From assembly GCA_902463725.1 (NCBI GenBank), contig CABQGK010000010.1:1-64000 (forward strand): a stretch of DNA of 64,000 nt, written 5' to 3'. A model generated the notes under the pieces. It had not been told where the DNA came from, searched no databases, and worked only from the letters and a program-made list of their open reading frames with translations. The position numbers and the translations under genes were made by a program. This document shows positions 9,201 to 17,798 of the stretch, in pieces. The stretch's first letter is position 1; each line of letters starts with the position of its first letter. Source of the DNA: an uncultured Sutterella sp. GTDB taxonomy: Bacteria; Pseudomonadota; Gammaproteobacteria; Burkholderiales; Burkholderiaceae_F.

Positions 9201-9910
9201 CTGAAAAGCGCGCTGGCGTGCTCAACACCCCCTTTATGATGCTGCTTGACGAAGCAAACCTCTCACCCATGGAGTACTACTGGGGCGACTTTATGCGCAT
9301 TGCCGACAAGCGCACGGGGGCTGCTTCGTACGTCTCGTTTGGCGGAGACGCACAGTACCGTATCCCAGACACATTACGGTTTGTGGCGACTATCAACAAC
9401 GACTTCACCACAGAGAACCTCTCGCCGCGTCTGCTCGACCGTGCGGCGATCGTCACGTTACCCGCCCAAATCATGGGCACCATTGGTGTCATCGATGAAG
9501 ATGAAAAGCTCGAGCCTGTGAATTGGACAGAAATGCAAAAGCATTTTGGCCCCTCCCGCTCGCTTGCCCATAAAACCGAGATTGAGCCAGTGCTCGAGAG
9601 AATCTACGCCGCTTTTATGAACATGGGTGTGGCCGTCTCGATGCGTACGCGCATCGCTATCGCCGATTACATCTCAGCTGCGAACCGCGTCTTTAGCGCG
9701 AAGGATCGTCCTGCGTACCAAACGGGAATTGACTTTGCTGTCATGCAGCGGTTGCTACCTCGCATTAACGGAAACGGTAGCGTTTATCGGGCAGGGCTTG
9801 TGGAACTCGCCGCACTTCTTGAGCGTGAAGGACTCACCGAGTCCGCAGCTGCCCTCGCACAGATTCTGCGTACGGGCGACAGTACCATGGATTGGTATCG
9901 GTTCTTCTGA
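6278..9910 (+). CDS. McrB-like AAA+ ATPase with linker and coiled coil (candidate defence component)
   Basis: A 1210-residue protein with several parts. Residues 1-190 are a helical N-terminal region. About 190-350 is an Ala/Lys/Ser-rich, low-complexity, probably disordered linker. About 365-690 is a predominantly beta-looking domain I do not recognise (YGGFVNFYGV, YYGPFPLRED). Residues 695-800 form a long coiled coil. The C-terminus is an AAA+ module with Walker A GPPGVGKTS at 890-898 and Walker B FMMLLDEANLSP beginning at 986, with D991 and E992. A sensor region NNDFTTENLSPRLLDRA follows, as in McrB-like ATPases that lack the canonical MNTADRS. The next gene overlaps by one base and encodes a PD-(D/E)XK nuclease, so the pair resembles a type IV restriction (McrBC-like) system. 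Nucleotide specificity and target are unknown. Confidence 0.85.
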   Translation: MAVNKSELLKRIITCTTSDARRQAWQTIKNNREKKSFFGYLFEWPLNKTHVWGQPQFQRELLQGLMSASPEAELIFGALFSQITANEQTGAKIREAAVSALPVTDDALREILSAVGGTHGLSPQLLVTMSLGLVWLKVLQCVADNDAKKSELEALLDDAFERAADILDERKELTKIVAAMRGALGMAQKALPEADEEKPKKASGKGKATKQEAAEAAAPQVTDARESSTPHAQEEALAVTTANVKVSAPLVSTSGEKTQAKQNKKTASSSAALAEAVQATLGKRPDGERAFAIPEASPTPATAPVHVTPSKIEGAPKAKGSAKSKAESSSKKAQTGAQAPVEGALRQMSHPIKNTYRAKAEPEEGLTRTIGYAVRYGGFVNFYGVANWDPYLKRYSEANFTQRFPMFGAVNLKVASYAQVPDGSLLVLDWGRSDLIPYHDANGVIRTDYAYQFDYAQLKSEGRASLLDDAGVFPVVRPLELEPDFTKSIYVTLTAQEPTEAKLSTLPVMLEYRGDYYGPFPLREDAANRLYVNVPLAAKEGVVSGLRPKDASNLVTAELRYWHDGNTLKSQAIDLFYAPGAQAFAFDTLSDKELVRRFLLSIPAEAPANASMREAVAALIEESEVLGSHRFFSAQRALLLRTALNDCFATSATSTELRSAFFNAVWANKERVLPELAEAFANSPEAYKALTAKSTLREKLQKAENDVKALTARKANLTHEINEQIRSERAKFQETNQKLLAENERLTEENERMRSELGILENVRDLATTRKTLQDENAKLSESNETLRATVSRIEAHLEHAFKNPHEYAFEGAIASKLLAAASAWESEKSADNFEARAHAVAHAPHLNLTGHKLANYLVKKVQSYRGYDDNTVLNFFILLTQSFLTIFSGPPGVGKTSICEILAHVMGLSGFAQQLPPAALKLWDSEMAASRFLPVSVERGWTSKRDFVGYYNPLSKTFESIDPLRKDAFAQLDAEKRAGVLNTPFMMLLDEANLSPMEYYWGDFMRIADKRTGAASYVSFGGDAQYRIPDTLRFVATINNDFTTENLSPRLLDRAAIVTLPAQIMGTIGVIDEDEKLEPVNWTEMQKHFGPSRSLAHKTEIEPVLERIYAAFMNMGVAVSMRTRIAIADYISAANRVFSAKDRPAYQTGIDFAVMQRLLPRINGNGSVYRAGLVELAALLEREGLTESAAALAQILRTGDSTMDWYRFF

Positions 9911-11805
9911 TGAGTACGTTGACGTTAAGAGCGCCGGGCTACCCAGCCATTGAGCTGGCGCTCACCGAAGGGGCAGGGACCGAGCGCGCAGCGAACATCT
10001 CAGGGATTCGCCGCACGGTTTGCTCAGACGTTCGTTGGACGTTTGAGCTGCCGCTCTCTGCCTTTTCGCCGCTCGCAGAAACAGAGAGCGCCCTTAACGT
10101 GAATGCCACGTACCAGCTTTTTATCAACGAGACGTTTGTTCCCACACGCGCAGAAATTAGAAATGCGCTCCTCATCTTGACGCCCTCAGACCCGCTTTCA
10201 AGCGATGACCCGATTCCCTTTCGGGACTACATTGGCACGGCGGCAGTCGAAATCCGGCGCCTCGCACGCGGCTTTCCGACGCAGACTCTGCTGAGCGAAA
10301 CGGTGCTAATTGCGATTCGCCAAGGCCCCACCGCCGAGGCGGTGCGCTCCATGGCAAAACGTGTACTCGCAGGGCTCAAACACTATGGGCAAAACACGCA
10401 AGGAGAAGGGGACACTGGCGCACTCAAGCTCGAAGCAGTGCTCTTCGACACAGAAGCGCGAAACGATTTTGCAGCACGCCTCAAAATTCTCGAAGACATT
10501 CTCAAAACCTATAGTCAGCAAGCGGCGTATTTCCGCGCCAATGCGCGCTTTCATCTTGTCACAGGCGAGCGTATTGATGGGGCAGGGCGGCTTAATGGCT
10601 TTTCCGAGTCTGCGCTACGATATGTGATCGAGCACCCCGATGAACTTGTCCCTTCGCAAAGTGGGCGCGGTATCCGTGTTCATAACCGCACGTATGTCCC
10701 TGAGCGGATGTTGATTCAAACAACACGTAAGAGCTTTGATTTGCTTGAGAACCGTATTGTGCTCGGTTTTCTCAAGCGACTTGAAGAAGCACTCTCCGAA
10801 GAGGTAGCGACACTTGAATTGCAGTGCAAACGGCTTCCTGCACTGCTCAGTACGGTGGAGGGTTACGTTTGTAGCGCTGAGGCGCTTCTTGGGGAAGTCA
10901 CCGAGCGGCTTACCCACTACATCTCGCATCTGCGGCAATACCTCACCGAGCTGAGGGGGCTCTTTCTCGTTTATTCCCGAATTTTTCCCATCACCCCAGC
11001 GTGCGTGACACACATTCCAGCGCCCACTGAGATTTTCATTTCGGTGCCCGCCTATCGACTCATCTACGACAACATGGTGCGTTGGTTTGGCTTGGGGAGC
11101 CTCTCCTTTGCACGTGAAGAGTTCCTCATGACCTGCTTTGAGCGTAGCCGCCTCTACGAGCTCTTTTGCCTCGTGGCGCAACTCGATGCGCTCTCGTGTG
11201 CGGGAGCAACGTTCTGTGGCGCCTCGCATCACGCTTGGCATCGGCCTGACGGGCGCACCAGCGACGACACCATCCCGAACGTGTTCCGCTTTACGCTACC
11301 CGCAGGCCCCCATACACCAGCCACTACCCTCACGCTTTTCCATGAGCCCGTCATCAAGAGCCCAGTGCTTGAGAGCGAGGCCGATATGACACTGGTGCGC
11401 ACCTCGCCATTGAGTTGGAGCGCCGAGGGCGACTTCCGCATGCTGGATCCAAGGTTTGCGTTCTACACGCCAGATTTTGTGCTCAAAGTCGAGCAAGAAG
11501 GGCAAGGTGCACGATGGTTTATCGCAGACGCCAAATACTCCGTGGATACGAAAGTCATCGAGCAGCAGACCAAGGAAATTCTCTTCAAGTACCTCTTCAG
11601 CATTTCCCCATCTGAGCAGGGTGAGCGTATCGAAGGCGTCTGGCTCTTCTACCCGTGGCTCACCAAACTTGGAGAAGCGATCCAAAGCGCTACCCCATGG
11701 GCGCCTCAGTCCACTGCAGGGCTCTATTTTCAACATGTCTCACCCGCCACAGCAGCTGAAAGCGGCTTTATTGCGGCAGCGCTCGGTGCTTCTGCCCCGC
11801 ATTAA
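9910..11805 (+). CDS. McrC-like DUF2357/PD-(D/E)XK nuclease partner
   Basis: From the ATG at 9910, which shares its A with the previous stop (TGATG), this encodes 631 residues; an upstream in-frame ATG at 9892 is less likely. The N-terminal two thirds resemble the DUF2357-type partner region of McrB-like ATPases. The C-terminus carries a PD-(D/E)XK nuclease core: D522 in YTPDFVLK and D540-A-K542 in FIADAKYS, followed by a helix with Q-x-x-x-E-I-L-F-K-Y. This combination is known from predicted virus-defence operons (COG1700-like) in which the ATPase loads or drives the nuclease. Translational coupling supports a complex with the 1210-residue protein. Whether it cuts DNA or RNA cannot be told. 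Confidence 0.85.
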   Translation: MSTLTLRAPGYPAIELALTEGAGTERAANISGIRRTVCSDVRWTFELPLSAFSPLAETESALNVNATYQLFINETFVPTRAEIRNALLILTPSDPLSSDDPIPFRDYIGTAAVEIRRLARGFPTQTLLSETVLIAIRQGPTAEAVRSMAKRVLAGLKHYGQNTQGEGDTGALKLEAVLFDTEARNDFAARLKILEDILKTYSQQAAYFRANARFHLVTGERIDGAGRLNGFSESALRYVIEHPDELVPSQSGRGIRVHNRTYVPERMLIQTTRKSFDLLENRIVLGFLKRLEEALSEEVATLELQCKRLPALLSTVEGYVCSAEALLGEVTERLTHYISHLRQYLTELRGLFLVYSRIFPITPACVTHIPAPTEIFISVPAYRLIYDNMVRWFGLGSLSFAREEFLMTCFERSRLYELFCLVAQLDALSCAGATFCGASHHAWHRPDGRTSDDTIPNVFRFTLPAGPHTPATTLTLFHEPVIKSPVLESEADMTLVRTSPLSWSAEGDFRMLDPRFAFYTPDFVLKVEQEGQGARWFIADAKYSVDTKVIEQQTKEILFKYLFSISPSEQGERIEGVWLFYPWLTKLGEAIQSATPWAPQSTAGLYFQHVSPATAAESGFIAAALGASAPH

Positions 11806-12674
11806 GCTACGCCCGCCCGTGCATGCTCGCAATACTCGGTTGGTGTCATGCCTGTTTCTCGTTTGAAAAAGCGACAAAAGTAGGGGCCACCCGAGAGGCC
11901 AAGTGCCTTAGCAATCCCTTCAGCAGTGCTGTCACTGTGCAGCAGAAGTACCTTTGCCTGAAGAATCAACGCACGGTTGATGAGCGAGAGCGGCGTTTCT
12001 TTAGGCTCTACGGACTTGACAGCCGCATTGAGCACCGCGGGCGTGACTTTGAGCAGCTTGGCATAGTAGCTCACGGGGTGGCTAATCGCGCCTCGCGACA
12101 TCAATAGGCTAAAGAAGAGATTCCGAATATGGCCGTGGACATTGCGCGCGCCCAAACTCACTGAGTTGAGAACGTCATCGGCAAGGAGGCGAAAGCCATC
12201 TTCAAGAACCGAGAACGAAGGATCTCGATGCGCGAGTGCATTAAGATAGGCACAGGTCAACTCGAGCCGCTCAAATTTGATCTTGGGCGGCGTATAGACG
12301 CAAAAACCCGGAAGTGGCACGTATTGCTCAAGCGCTGACAACCCGCTAAAGCCCACCATGGAGACTTCACTGTCGGCGTAAACCTCAAGCGGCAGTATTG
12401 TCGTACCGGGCGGTGCAATCGCTACAAAAGGCGAGGGGCCTTTGGTCTTGCAAACCTTGAGGCCAATTTGCAATTTTATCGAGCCTGATCTAAAGAGGAT
12501 AAGCCGCCAGTCGCTACAGACATACGGAAAGCCCAGCTTTACCCAAGGCGCTAGTGCATCGGAGCGAAACTTTTGGATAATGGAGAAGTCCTTGGAAAAA
12601 TAGGCCTCGGTACGATCGTACTGGCCTGCTTTTACCATCTCCGCTAGCTTGTACCGTCTCGGCTCGGCAATCAT
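11802..12674 (-). CDS. AraC family transcriptional regulator
   Basis: This encodes 290 residues from the ATG at 12674, which has GGAGG at 12680-12684; a TTG at 12692 is the alternative. The C-terminal 100 residues hold two helix-turn-helix units. The second has the AraC signature region (AEGIAKALGLSGGPYFCRFFKRETGMTPTEY). The N-terminal part (cupin-like, ending near residue 150) would sense a ligand. It ends convergently with the McrC-like gene, overlapping it by 4 bases, and is separated from the autotransporter at 12999 by about 325 bp. No target is evident; the neighbouring autotransporter is one possibility. Confidence 0.85.
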   Translation of the reverse strand: MIAEPRRYKLAEMVKAGQYDRTEAYFSKDFSIIQKFRSDALAPWVKLGFPYVCSDWRLILFRSGSIKLQIGLKVCKTKGPSPFVAIAPPGTTILPLEVYADSEVSMVGFSGLSALEQYVPLPGFCVYTPPKIKFERLELTCAYLNALAHRDPSFSVLEDGFRLLADDVLNSVSLGARNVHGHIRNLFFSLLMSRGAISHPVSYYAKLLKVTPAVLNAAVKSVEPKETPLSLINRALILQAKVLLLHSDSTAEGIAKALGLSGGPYFCRFFKRETGMTPTEYCEHARAGVA

Positions 12675-12998
12675 GCGCCCCTCCATTTGCAATCAGCTCT
12701 CGCAATTTGTGAGGGCTCAGTCAATTCTACTACTCCGAGTCATGAATACCGTCGTAGCAACGTTGAGCAGACATCCGTGTTTTCCCTAAGTTGCTAGGTA
12801 AACGGTCGCGAGCGACAAAAGTTTTGTCCACCCCATCTGCGTGCGATGAAAAATGGCTCGCTCAACCTCGCAATCGGCCGTACTAATGCGGCATTATTCA
12901 AGTACTCGCACAGGAATCAGAAGCGTGATCACGCCGACGTTGCCTCGTGCCCAAGTGACATGAGTTTGGGCACGAGGGTAATTGTTAGTCTAGCGCGA
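12675..12998. other. Intergenic stretch between the AraC gene and the autotransporter
   Basis: 324 bases with no convincing gene. It holds the hairpin at 12943-12977 and presumably the promoter of the AraC gene. A 90-codon open frame at 12846 has no ribosome-binding site or protein-like composition. Confidence 0.5.
12943..12977 (-). terminator. Strong hairpin downstream of the autotransporter
   Basis: CCTCGTGCCCAA (12943-12954) and TTGGGCACGAGG (12966-12977) form a perfect 12-bp GC-rich stem with an 11-base loop, 22 bases past the autotransporter stop. No U-tract follows on the reverse strand, so it may work as an mRNA 3'-end stabiliser as much as an intrinsic terminator. Confidence 0.6.
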
Positions 12999-15146
12999 TT
13001 AGAACTGATACCTAATATTTGCAAATACCGAACCGTACTTGGAGTCGCCGTCTGCCGAGCGACTGTAATTCACACCGAGGCCCGCTCCAAAGTTTGCTAC
13101 CTTCAAATTAAGCCCTAGGGTTGCCTCAAACAGAACCCGCGAGCTGATTTCGCTGTAGCCGGCGGCATAAAAGTTATCCGCTAAATCGACCTTGGTATGA
13201 ATGAGTCGATCGCTAGCAAAGTACTTGGCACCCAGCTCAGCGCCAAAATTTAATGCTCTCTCACCCTCAATAAGCGGAATCTGAGAGAGGACAGCTCCCT
13301 CCACAAAGCCTACGGTCTTGGAACTCTTATGAGCATTGAGGCGATCGCCTCGGTCGGAGTTAATCGTATAACCATCGATCGAGTAATGTTCAAGACCGAC
13401 GGATACCCGAGGCGCTAAACGTCCCTCGCCGGGCATTAGATCGTAAGCGGCACTTAGACTCAAGCTTGCCAGGTGAGAATCGGGCTTGGCGGAGAAATTT
13501 GCTAAAGCTGAGCTTTGTGTTACCTCTGATCTTGCCAAGGTATAGGTAAAATCAAGACCCAGCATCAGTGAATCTTTCACATAGCTACTGTAGATCTGGG
13601 CGCCATAGAAGTGATGTTTATCGTGGGTGGCGGCAAGAGCGTCAGAATTGGATTTGCCATCTCCCTCACCCGCAAAAAAGGCTGTGCCCAGCAAATAATT
13701 CTCCCGAGCATAGTCAAAGCCGAGCCAAATTCCACTGCTATTGCCCTTATAGCTAGGATTTGTGGTGCTCCCTCCCTTGTAGGAGACATGCGCATAGAGG
13801 GGCGTGACCCATAAGGAGGCTCCACTTTGCTGAGCTTTTCCAAACGCGTCAAACGCTGTGCTCGCCCCAAAGCCCATGCGCTCACGTATAGGCTGTCGGG
13901 CGGCATACGCTGCAGAGCGCAAGGTGTGTACAGCACCACCTAAAAGCGCCAAGCGCGGTAGGGCATTTAAGGCAGGCGCATCGGGATCACCTCCTGAGGA
14001 GGGAGGCGTGAGCCAGCGGTCAATTTCGCCATCATCAATCGGGGTGTGGCGCACGGCATTCTCTAAACTTGAAGCAGTATCTTCATCAAGCCCTGCTGTG
14101 GCCGAAGAAAAACTTGCTTCATCAAAAGCAAATCGGTAGAGGCGTGATGGAGTGTAATTTGGATCTTCTTCAAAGGGGCTCCCCACAATAAAGCGATTGG
14201 CTCCGTAGACCTTTCCCACACCGCTTAGGTTCTCTCTTTTTTCAAAAGCTCTGACTATCTGACCTTCTTTTATACCCGCGAAAACCAAGATGCCATTATT
14301 TATCATTGCGTCACCACCACTATCAGATGATGAACCGTCATATTTAACAAGAAAAAAGCCACCGGGGACTTCACCACGGGTGTACAGGAGGCTACTGGCT
14401 AGACGGGCGTCAACATAGAGCAAAGAATCTCGGGCGATGCTGATAGCCTCTCTATTACGTATGTCTCCTAAATCACTAGCATAAGCATCGAGCATGAATT
14501 GCCCAAGGACCTCGTCATACACTATTGGCTTCGTTAATACACCAATTGATTTAATGTTAAGTGAGCTTTCAATCTTGGTTTTCGTACTGTCAAGATAAGG
14601 ACTGGCTAAGGACTTTAGTTCATCAAGGTTTTCTGTGCCTAAGCCTGTAACGGCATAGCCTCCGCTAAGTACGCGATTGCCATGAAAAGTCAAGTATGAG
14701 GTATTACCAAAGTCCCAACCGTCACCCCCCATTTGTTTGGGCATATTGGATATGCTAGTAAAAGAGGCTGCGTCCGCAGTACCAAAGGTAGCAAGGGTAG
14801 TACCAGTCGCTACGGCAAGGTTGTTAGCCTGCAACATCCCGTGACTAATAACGCCCTCGGCATTTTTACCAACAAACAAGTTTGCCCCTGTCAAATAAAG
14901 GGTATCGGTAACAATGAGAACGTTGCCATTCACAATGGGGAAATCTGGATTGCGCTCCTCTGTAACATCTGCCGTTCCAGAATTTGTTTTAGTTACTGTT
15001 GCAGCAGAAGCAAACGACGTAAAACTACAGGCAAGAGACAGCGCCAAGAGCGTGAGAGCAAACTGGGAACCTTTGTGTTGACGCAACCACGGCTGAGATT
15101 TTTTCGCCTGAGAGGGGGCGAGTAGGGAGCAATTTGGATTCATCAT
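12999..15146 (-). CDS. Type V autotransporter
   Basis: About 715 residues from the ATG at 15146. An open frame extends 30 codons further, and no clear ribosome-binding site decides between starts. A charged N-terminal extension precedes a signal core (FALTLLALSLACSFTSFASA). The passenger is about 350 residues and contains beta-strand-rich repeats. The final 270 residues are an autotransporter beta-barrel with alternating aromatic strands (GIWLGFDYARENYLLGTAFF; VFANIRYQF) ending in phenylalanine. The product should be an outer-membrane protein exposing the passenger at the cell surface. No protease or lipase motif is visible, so adhesion is a guess. A strong hairpin follows its stop. Confidence 0.85.
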   Translation of the reverse strand: MMNPNCSLLAPSQAKKSQPWLRQHKGSQFALTLLALSLACSFTSFASAATVTKTNSGTADVTEERNPDFPIVNGNVLIVTDTLYLTGANLFVGKNAEGVISHGMLQANNLAVATGTTLATFGTADAASFTSISNMPKQMGGDGWDFGNTSYLTFHGNRVLSGGYAVTGLGTENLDELKSLASPYLDSTKTKIESSLNIKSIGVLTKPIVYDEVLGQFMLDAYASDLGDIRNREAISIARDSLLYVDARLASSLLYTRGEVPGGFFLVKYDGSSSDSGGDAMINNGILVFAGIKEGQIVRAFEKRENLSGVGKVYGANRFIVGSPFEEDPNYTPSRLYRFAFDEASFSSATAGLDEDTASSLENAVRHTPIDDGEIDRWLTPPSSGGDPDAPALNALPRLALLGGAVHTLRSAAYAARQPIRERMGFGASTAFDAFGKAQQSGASLWVTPLYAHVSYKGGSTTNPSYKGNSSGIWLGFDYARENYLLGTAFFAGEGDGKSNSDALAATHDKHHFYGAQIYSSYVKDSLMLGLDFTYTLARSEVTQSSALANFSAKPDSHLASLSLSAAYDLMPGEGRLAPRVSVGLEHYSIDGYTINSDRGDRLNAHKSSKTVGFVEGAVLSQIPLIEGERALNFGAELGAKYFASDRLIHTKVDLADNFYAAGYSEISSRVLFEATLGLNLKVANFGAGLGVNYSRSADGDSKYGSVFANIRYQF

Positions 15147-16663
15147 ATCGATTTCGCAACTAAGTGAATAAGTGAATATTCCGCACCAAAATTGTCCGCG
15201 TACCCAAATGTTTTCGTTAGCTCGGCACAACGGCATGCTTTCAGTGCAGGACTGTAAGGAAGCACTTCGGCGATAGACACATCGCGCTGCTCGACATTCT
15301 TCTCTTGCTATGCCTTATTTGTCTAACGATAGCGTCACCTATATTTGCCTGTCAATCGAGAAACCTACTGAGTCCACACACGAAAAATTTCCTGTTGGAC
15401 CTTTCATTCGCCCGACCCAATCAAGAATGGCGTGCGGGGTCCGTTTGGAAGAGTAGGAGTTAGAGCACACCCACGACACGCACCTCAGGAATTCGGCGAC
15501 GTTTGAGGTTGTGATGCAGTCCAGTGCCATGCCAAGCTGTATGCTTTGGCTCAGGCCACTGGACTCACCTTCTGTCACCACCTCTCACTCATCGCACCAT
15601 CACCACCAGTCTCACAGCAAATGCGTGCCACACACAGCAAAGCGCCCAGCCACCCACACTCATCGCTCCCACCACTCAGAACAGCACTGTTTTCACACGG
15701 ATCAGCACAATTTTTTCCCAAGACGCTGCAAAGGTAACGCCGTCACGTGCCCGAAAATCGCGCTTTTCTGTCAGGATTTACGGCATATATCTTGCCTTTT
15801 TGCTCTAATTGCCACAATTTCTGCCATCACTCTCCTAAGAGGCCTCATGGCCATGAAGCCTTCTGCGACGCAGTCCGCAATCACCACCTCACTCATCAGC
15901 GCACACGAACGCAATTTCAACCATCAGCCACTGAACAGCGCATCGCCGCGCAACAGTCAAATACGAACTCAGAAGCCATTAGAATTTTTCAGATAGGAAA
16001 TTAACGACGACGCTTATCTGATTACGCTAGTTATCGCTAAAAGCGACATGAGCGTTGTGGTGCGGGAAGATCTCTGCGCGCATTGCACGCACTGCTTGCC
16101 CTTGGAAAAATCACCACTCTTTCACACCTCGCCTAGCACCACCGCCATTTCTGCGGGTTTCACGAGCGAGAAGTGCGTCGATCACACTCACGCCTCCTCA
16201 CGAACGCTCACCGTGCCCCCGTGATGCGCGACGCAGCGCTGTTCCGTGCATACACTGGTGCCTTCACGGCACACACACCTTCCAGAACGCCAGCGTTGTC
16301 GCACTTCACAGGTATAGAGCGCTCCAGGCGAGCATGGGCCATACTCTCAAACGCTCAAATTCTTACAGGGCTTTTGCCGAGAGCTTGACTTTTCGCTTTG
16401 TGTCGTTTCAAAAGGATAAGTGCTCCTCAGCTATGTCTCTTCAATTGCGCGTTCTTCATGAGGCGTCTGCACCGGTCTCTACGCTCACCGTCGCATCACA
16501 CTCGCTCGGGCAAATGACTGAATGCTAAGCGTGAGCGGTATTTGCAATTGAGAAACGTACAGATTGAGCAAACGTTATGAAAAATAATCGCTAGGAAAAC
16601 ATATAGACCATTTGGTGGAGAATAGGCGTTTTCATGCCAAGTTAGGCGTCCTAATTGCTAAGG
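15147..16663. other. 1.5-kb stretch without a convincing gene, C-rich and G-poor on the + strand
   Basis: The first 100 bases are the upstream region of the autotransporter. From about 15560 to 15720, and again near 15880-15910 and 16100-16300, the + strand is visibly rich in C and A and poor in G, with recurring TCACCACCTC and CACTCATC words. Open frames across it, such as 15511-15996, give His/Ser/Thr-rich translations with no ribosome-binding site and no family resemblance. It may be decayed DNA, an untranslated RNA locus or a long spacer. Confidence 0.5.
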
Positions 16664-17647
16664 CTATTCACTGACGAAGATACCATCTTCGATCCATGGA
16701 GCAAGGTTGATCAGTCTCTGACGCATATCTGTTTTTACTATTTTCACGATGGTTGAGAAAACGAGGTTGTGTAAAGAGACAGGAACATTGTTTGGGTAGT
16801 CGATTAGGAAAATCGCCCTTCCCATCTGAGGGGGAGGCATAGGAGACACCACAATATTGCCTACTAGATAGTGGTGTTGAAGTAAGGATGTTGTTCTGCT
16901 GAGAGTCCACCCGATTCCGCGAGCGACCAATGACAGCATCAACCCATTAGTATCCACTTCCACTGTTCCAACTAGGTTGAGCTTTAGTGCACTCAAAAGA
17001 GCATCAGACAACTTCCCACCACCGCTTTCTCGATAGTAACGAATGTAGGGAAGTCCTGAGAAGCGAAGATCGTCCCAAGAGAACCTTTCTTTTTTGTGGG
17101 ATTCAAAATAGGAACGCGGGAGAAGGATGACAGAAGGTTCTGAGAAAATGAACTTTCTTCGCAATCCAAAGGTGGATTCAAAAGGGTCACTTGATACCAG
17201 AATGTCTAGCTCACCATTTTTAAGCTTTTCGAGAAGACGATCACATGTCCCTGTCAAACAGAGTTGTTTACCCGTGTAAGGCTTGAGACGCTCCAGTAGT
17301 AGTGGCGCAACGTCCATAGAAAGGCTCTCGATGAATCCAATGCGTAATGGTGGCCGGAGATTTGCTTTGCTCCGTAGAGTGCTTATAACCTCAGGGAGTG
17401 AGGACAATAACGGAGATATTGCTTCTTGAAATATGCGCCCTTCTGTGGTCAATTGGGCTGGCCGCTTCTTTCGGTCGAAGAGAGTAACACCAAGGCGTGT
17501 CTCAAGATCCTGAAGTTGGTGGGATACCGCGGGCTGAGAGTAACCTAAAAGCTTGGCTGTTTTGCTAAATGAGTGAGTTTCACACAGGCTAAGAAAGACT
17601 TGTACTCCAGATGTTAGGATACCGTTTTCTCGAAAAGACTCCTGCAT
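16664..17647 (-). CDS. LysR family transcriptional regulator
   Basis: A 327-residue protein with an N-terminal winged helix-turn-helix (residues 13-75; FSKTAKLLGYSQPAVSHQLQ and LGVTLFDRKKRPAQLTTEG) and a C-terminal periplasmic-binding-like effector domain (about 100-310). AGAGGAG sits 5 bases before the ATG. It is transcribed divergently from the Dcu carrier and lyase genes. The 150-bp gap contains a dyad, ATATTCAA/TTGAATAT, of LysR-box form, so it very probably controls that operon in response to a dicarboxylate or lyase substrate. Confidence 0.88.
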   Translation of the reverse strand: MQESFRENGILTSGVQVFLSLCETHSFSKTAKLLGYSQPAVSHQLQDLETRLGVTLFDRKKRPAQLTTEGRIFQEAISPLLSSLPEVISTLRSKANLRPPLRIGFIESLSMDVAPLLLERLKPYTGKQLCLTGTCDRLLEKLKNGELDILVSSDPFESTFGLRRKFIFSEPSVILLPRSYFESHKKERFSWDDLRFSGLPYIRYYRESGGGKLSDALLSALKLNLVGTVEVDTNGLMLSLVARGIGWTLSRTTSLLQHHYLVGNIVVSPMPPPQMGRAIFLIDYPNNVPVSLHNLVFSTIVKIVKTDMRQRLINLAPWIEDGIFVSE

Positions 17648-17673
17648 AACAACTCCTCTAGCAGATACTCTTG

Positions 17674-17699
17674 ATATTCAATATTCTGAATTTGAATAT
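17674..17699. promoter_or_regulatory. Putative LysR-binding dyad
   Basis: ATATTCAA (17674-17681) and TTGAATAT (17692-17699) are perfect 8-base arms separated by 10 bp, close to the T-N11-A pattern of LysR recognition sites. It lies 27 bp upstream of the LysR gene start and about 100 bp upstream of the Dcu gene, which fits combined autoregulation and divergent activation. Confidence 0.5.
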
Positions 17700-17798
17700 T
17701 AATCGACTCTAAAGAACTAATTCCATACGCTTGCTGTGTAGTCGATTTGATCTAAACCGATTGCAATCTATTTTTAGACCAAATTGAAAGGAGCAACT

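Noticed and set aside
12846..13118. Forward open frame of 90 codons
   Set aside because: It has no ribosome-binding site, overlaps the strong hairpin and the autotransporter 3' end antisense, and its composition is not protein-like.
15511..15996. His/Ser/Thr-rich open frame of 161 codons
   Set aside because: The composition follows the C/A-rich strand bias of the region in all three forward frames. There is no start signal and no family resemblance.
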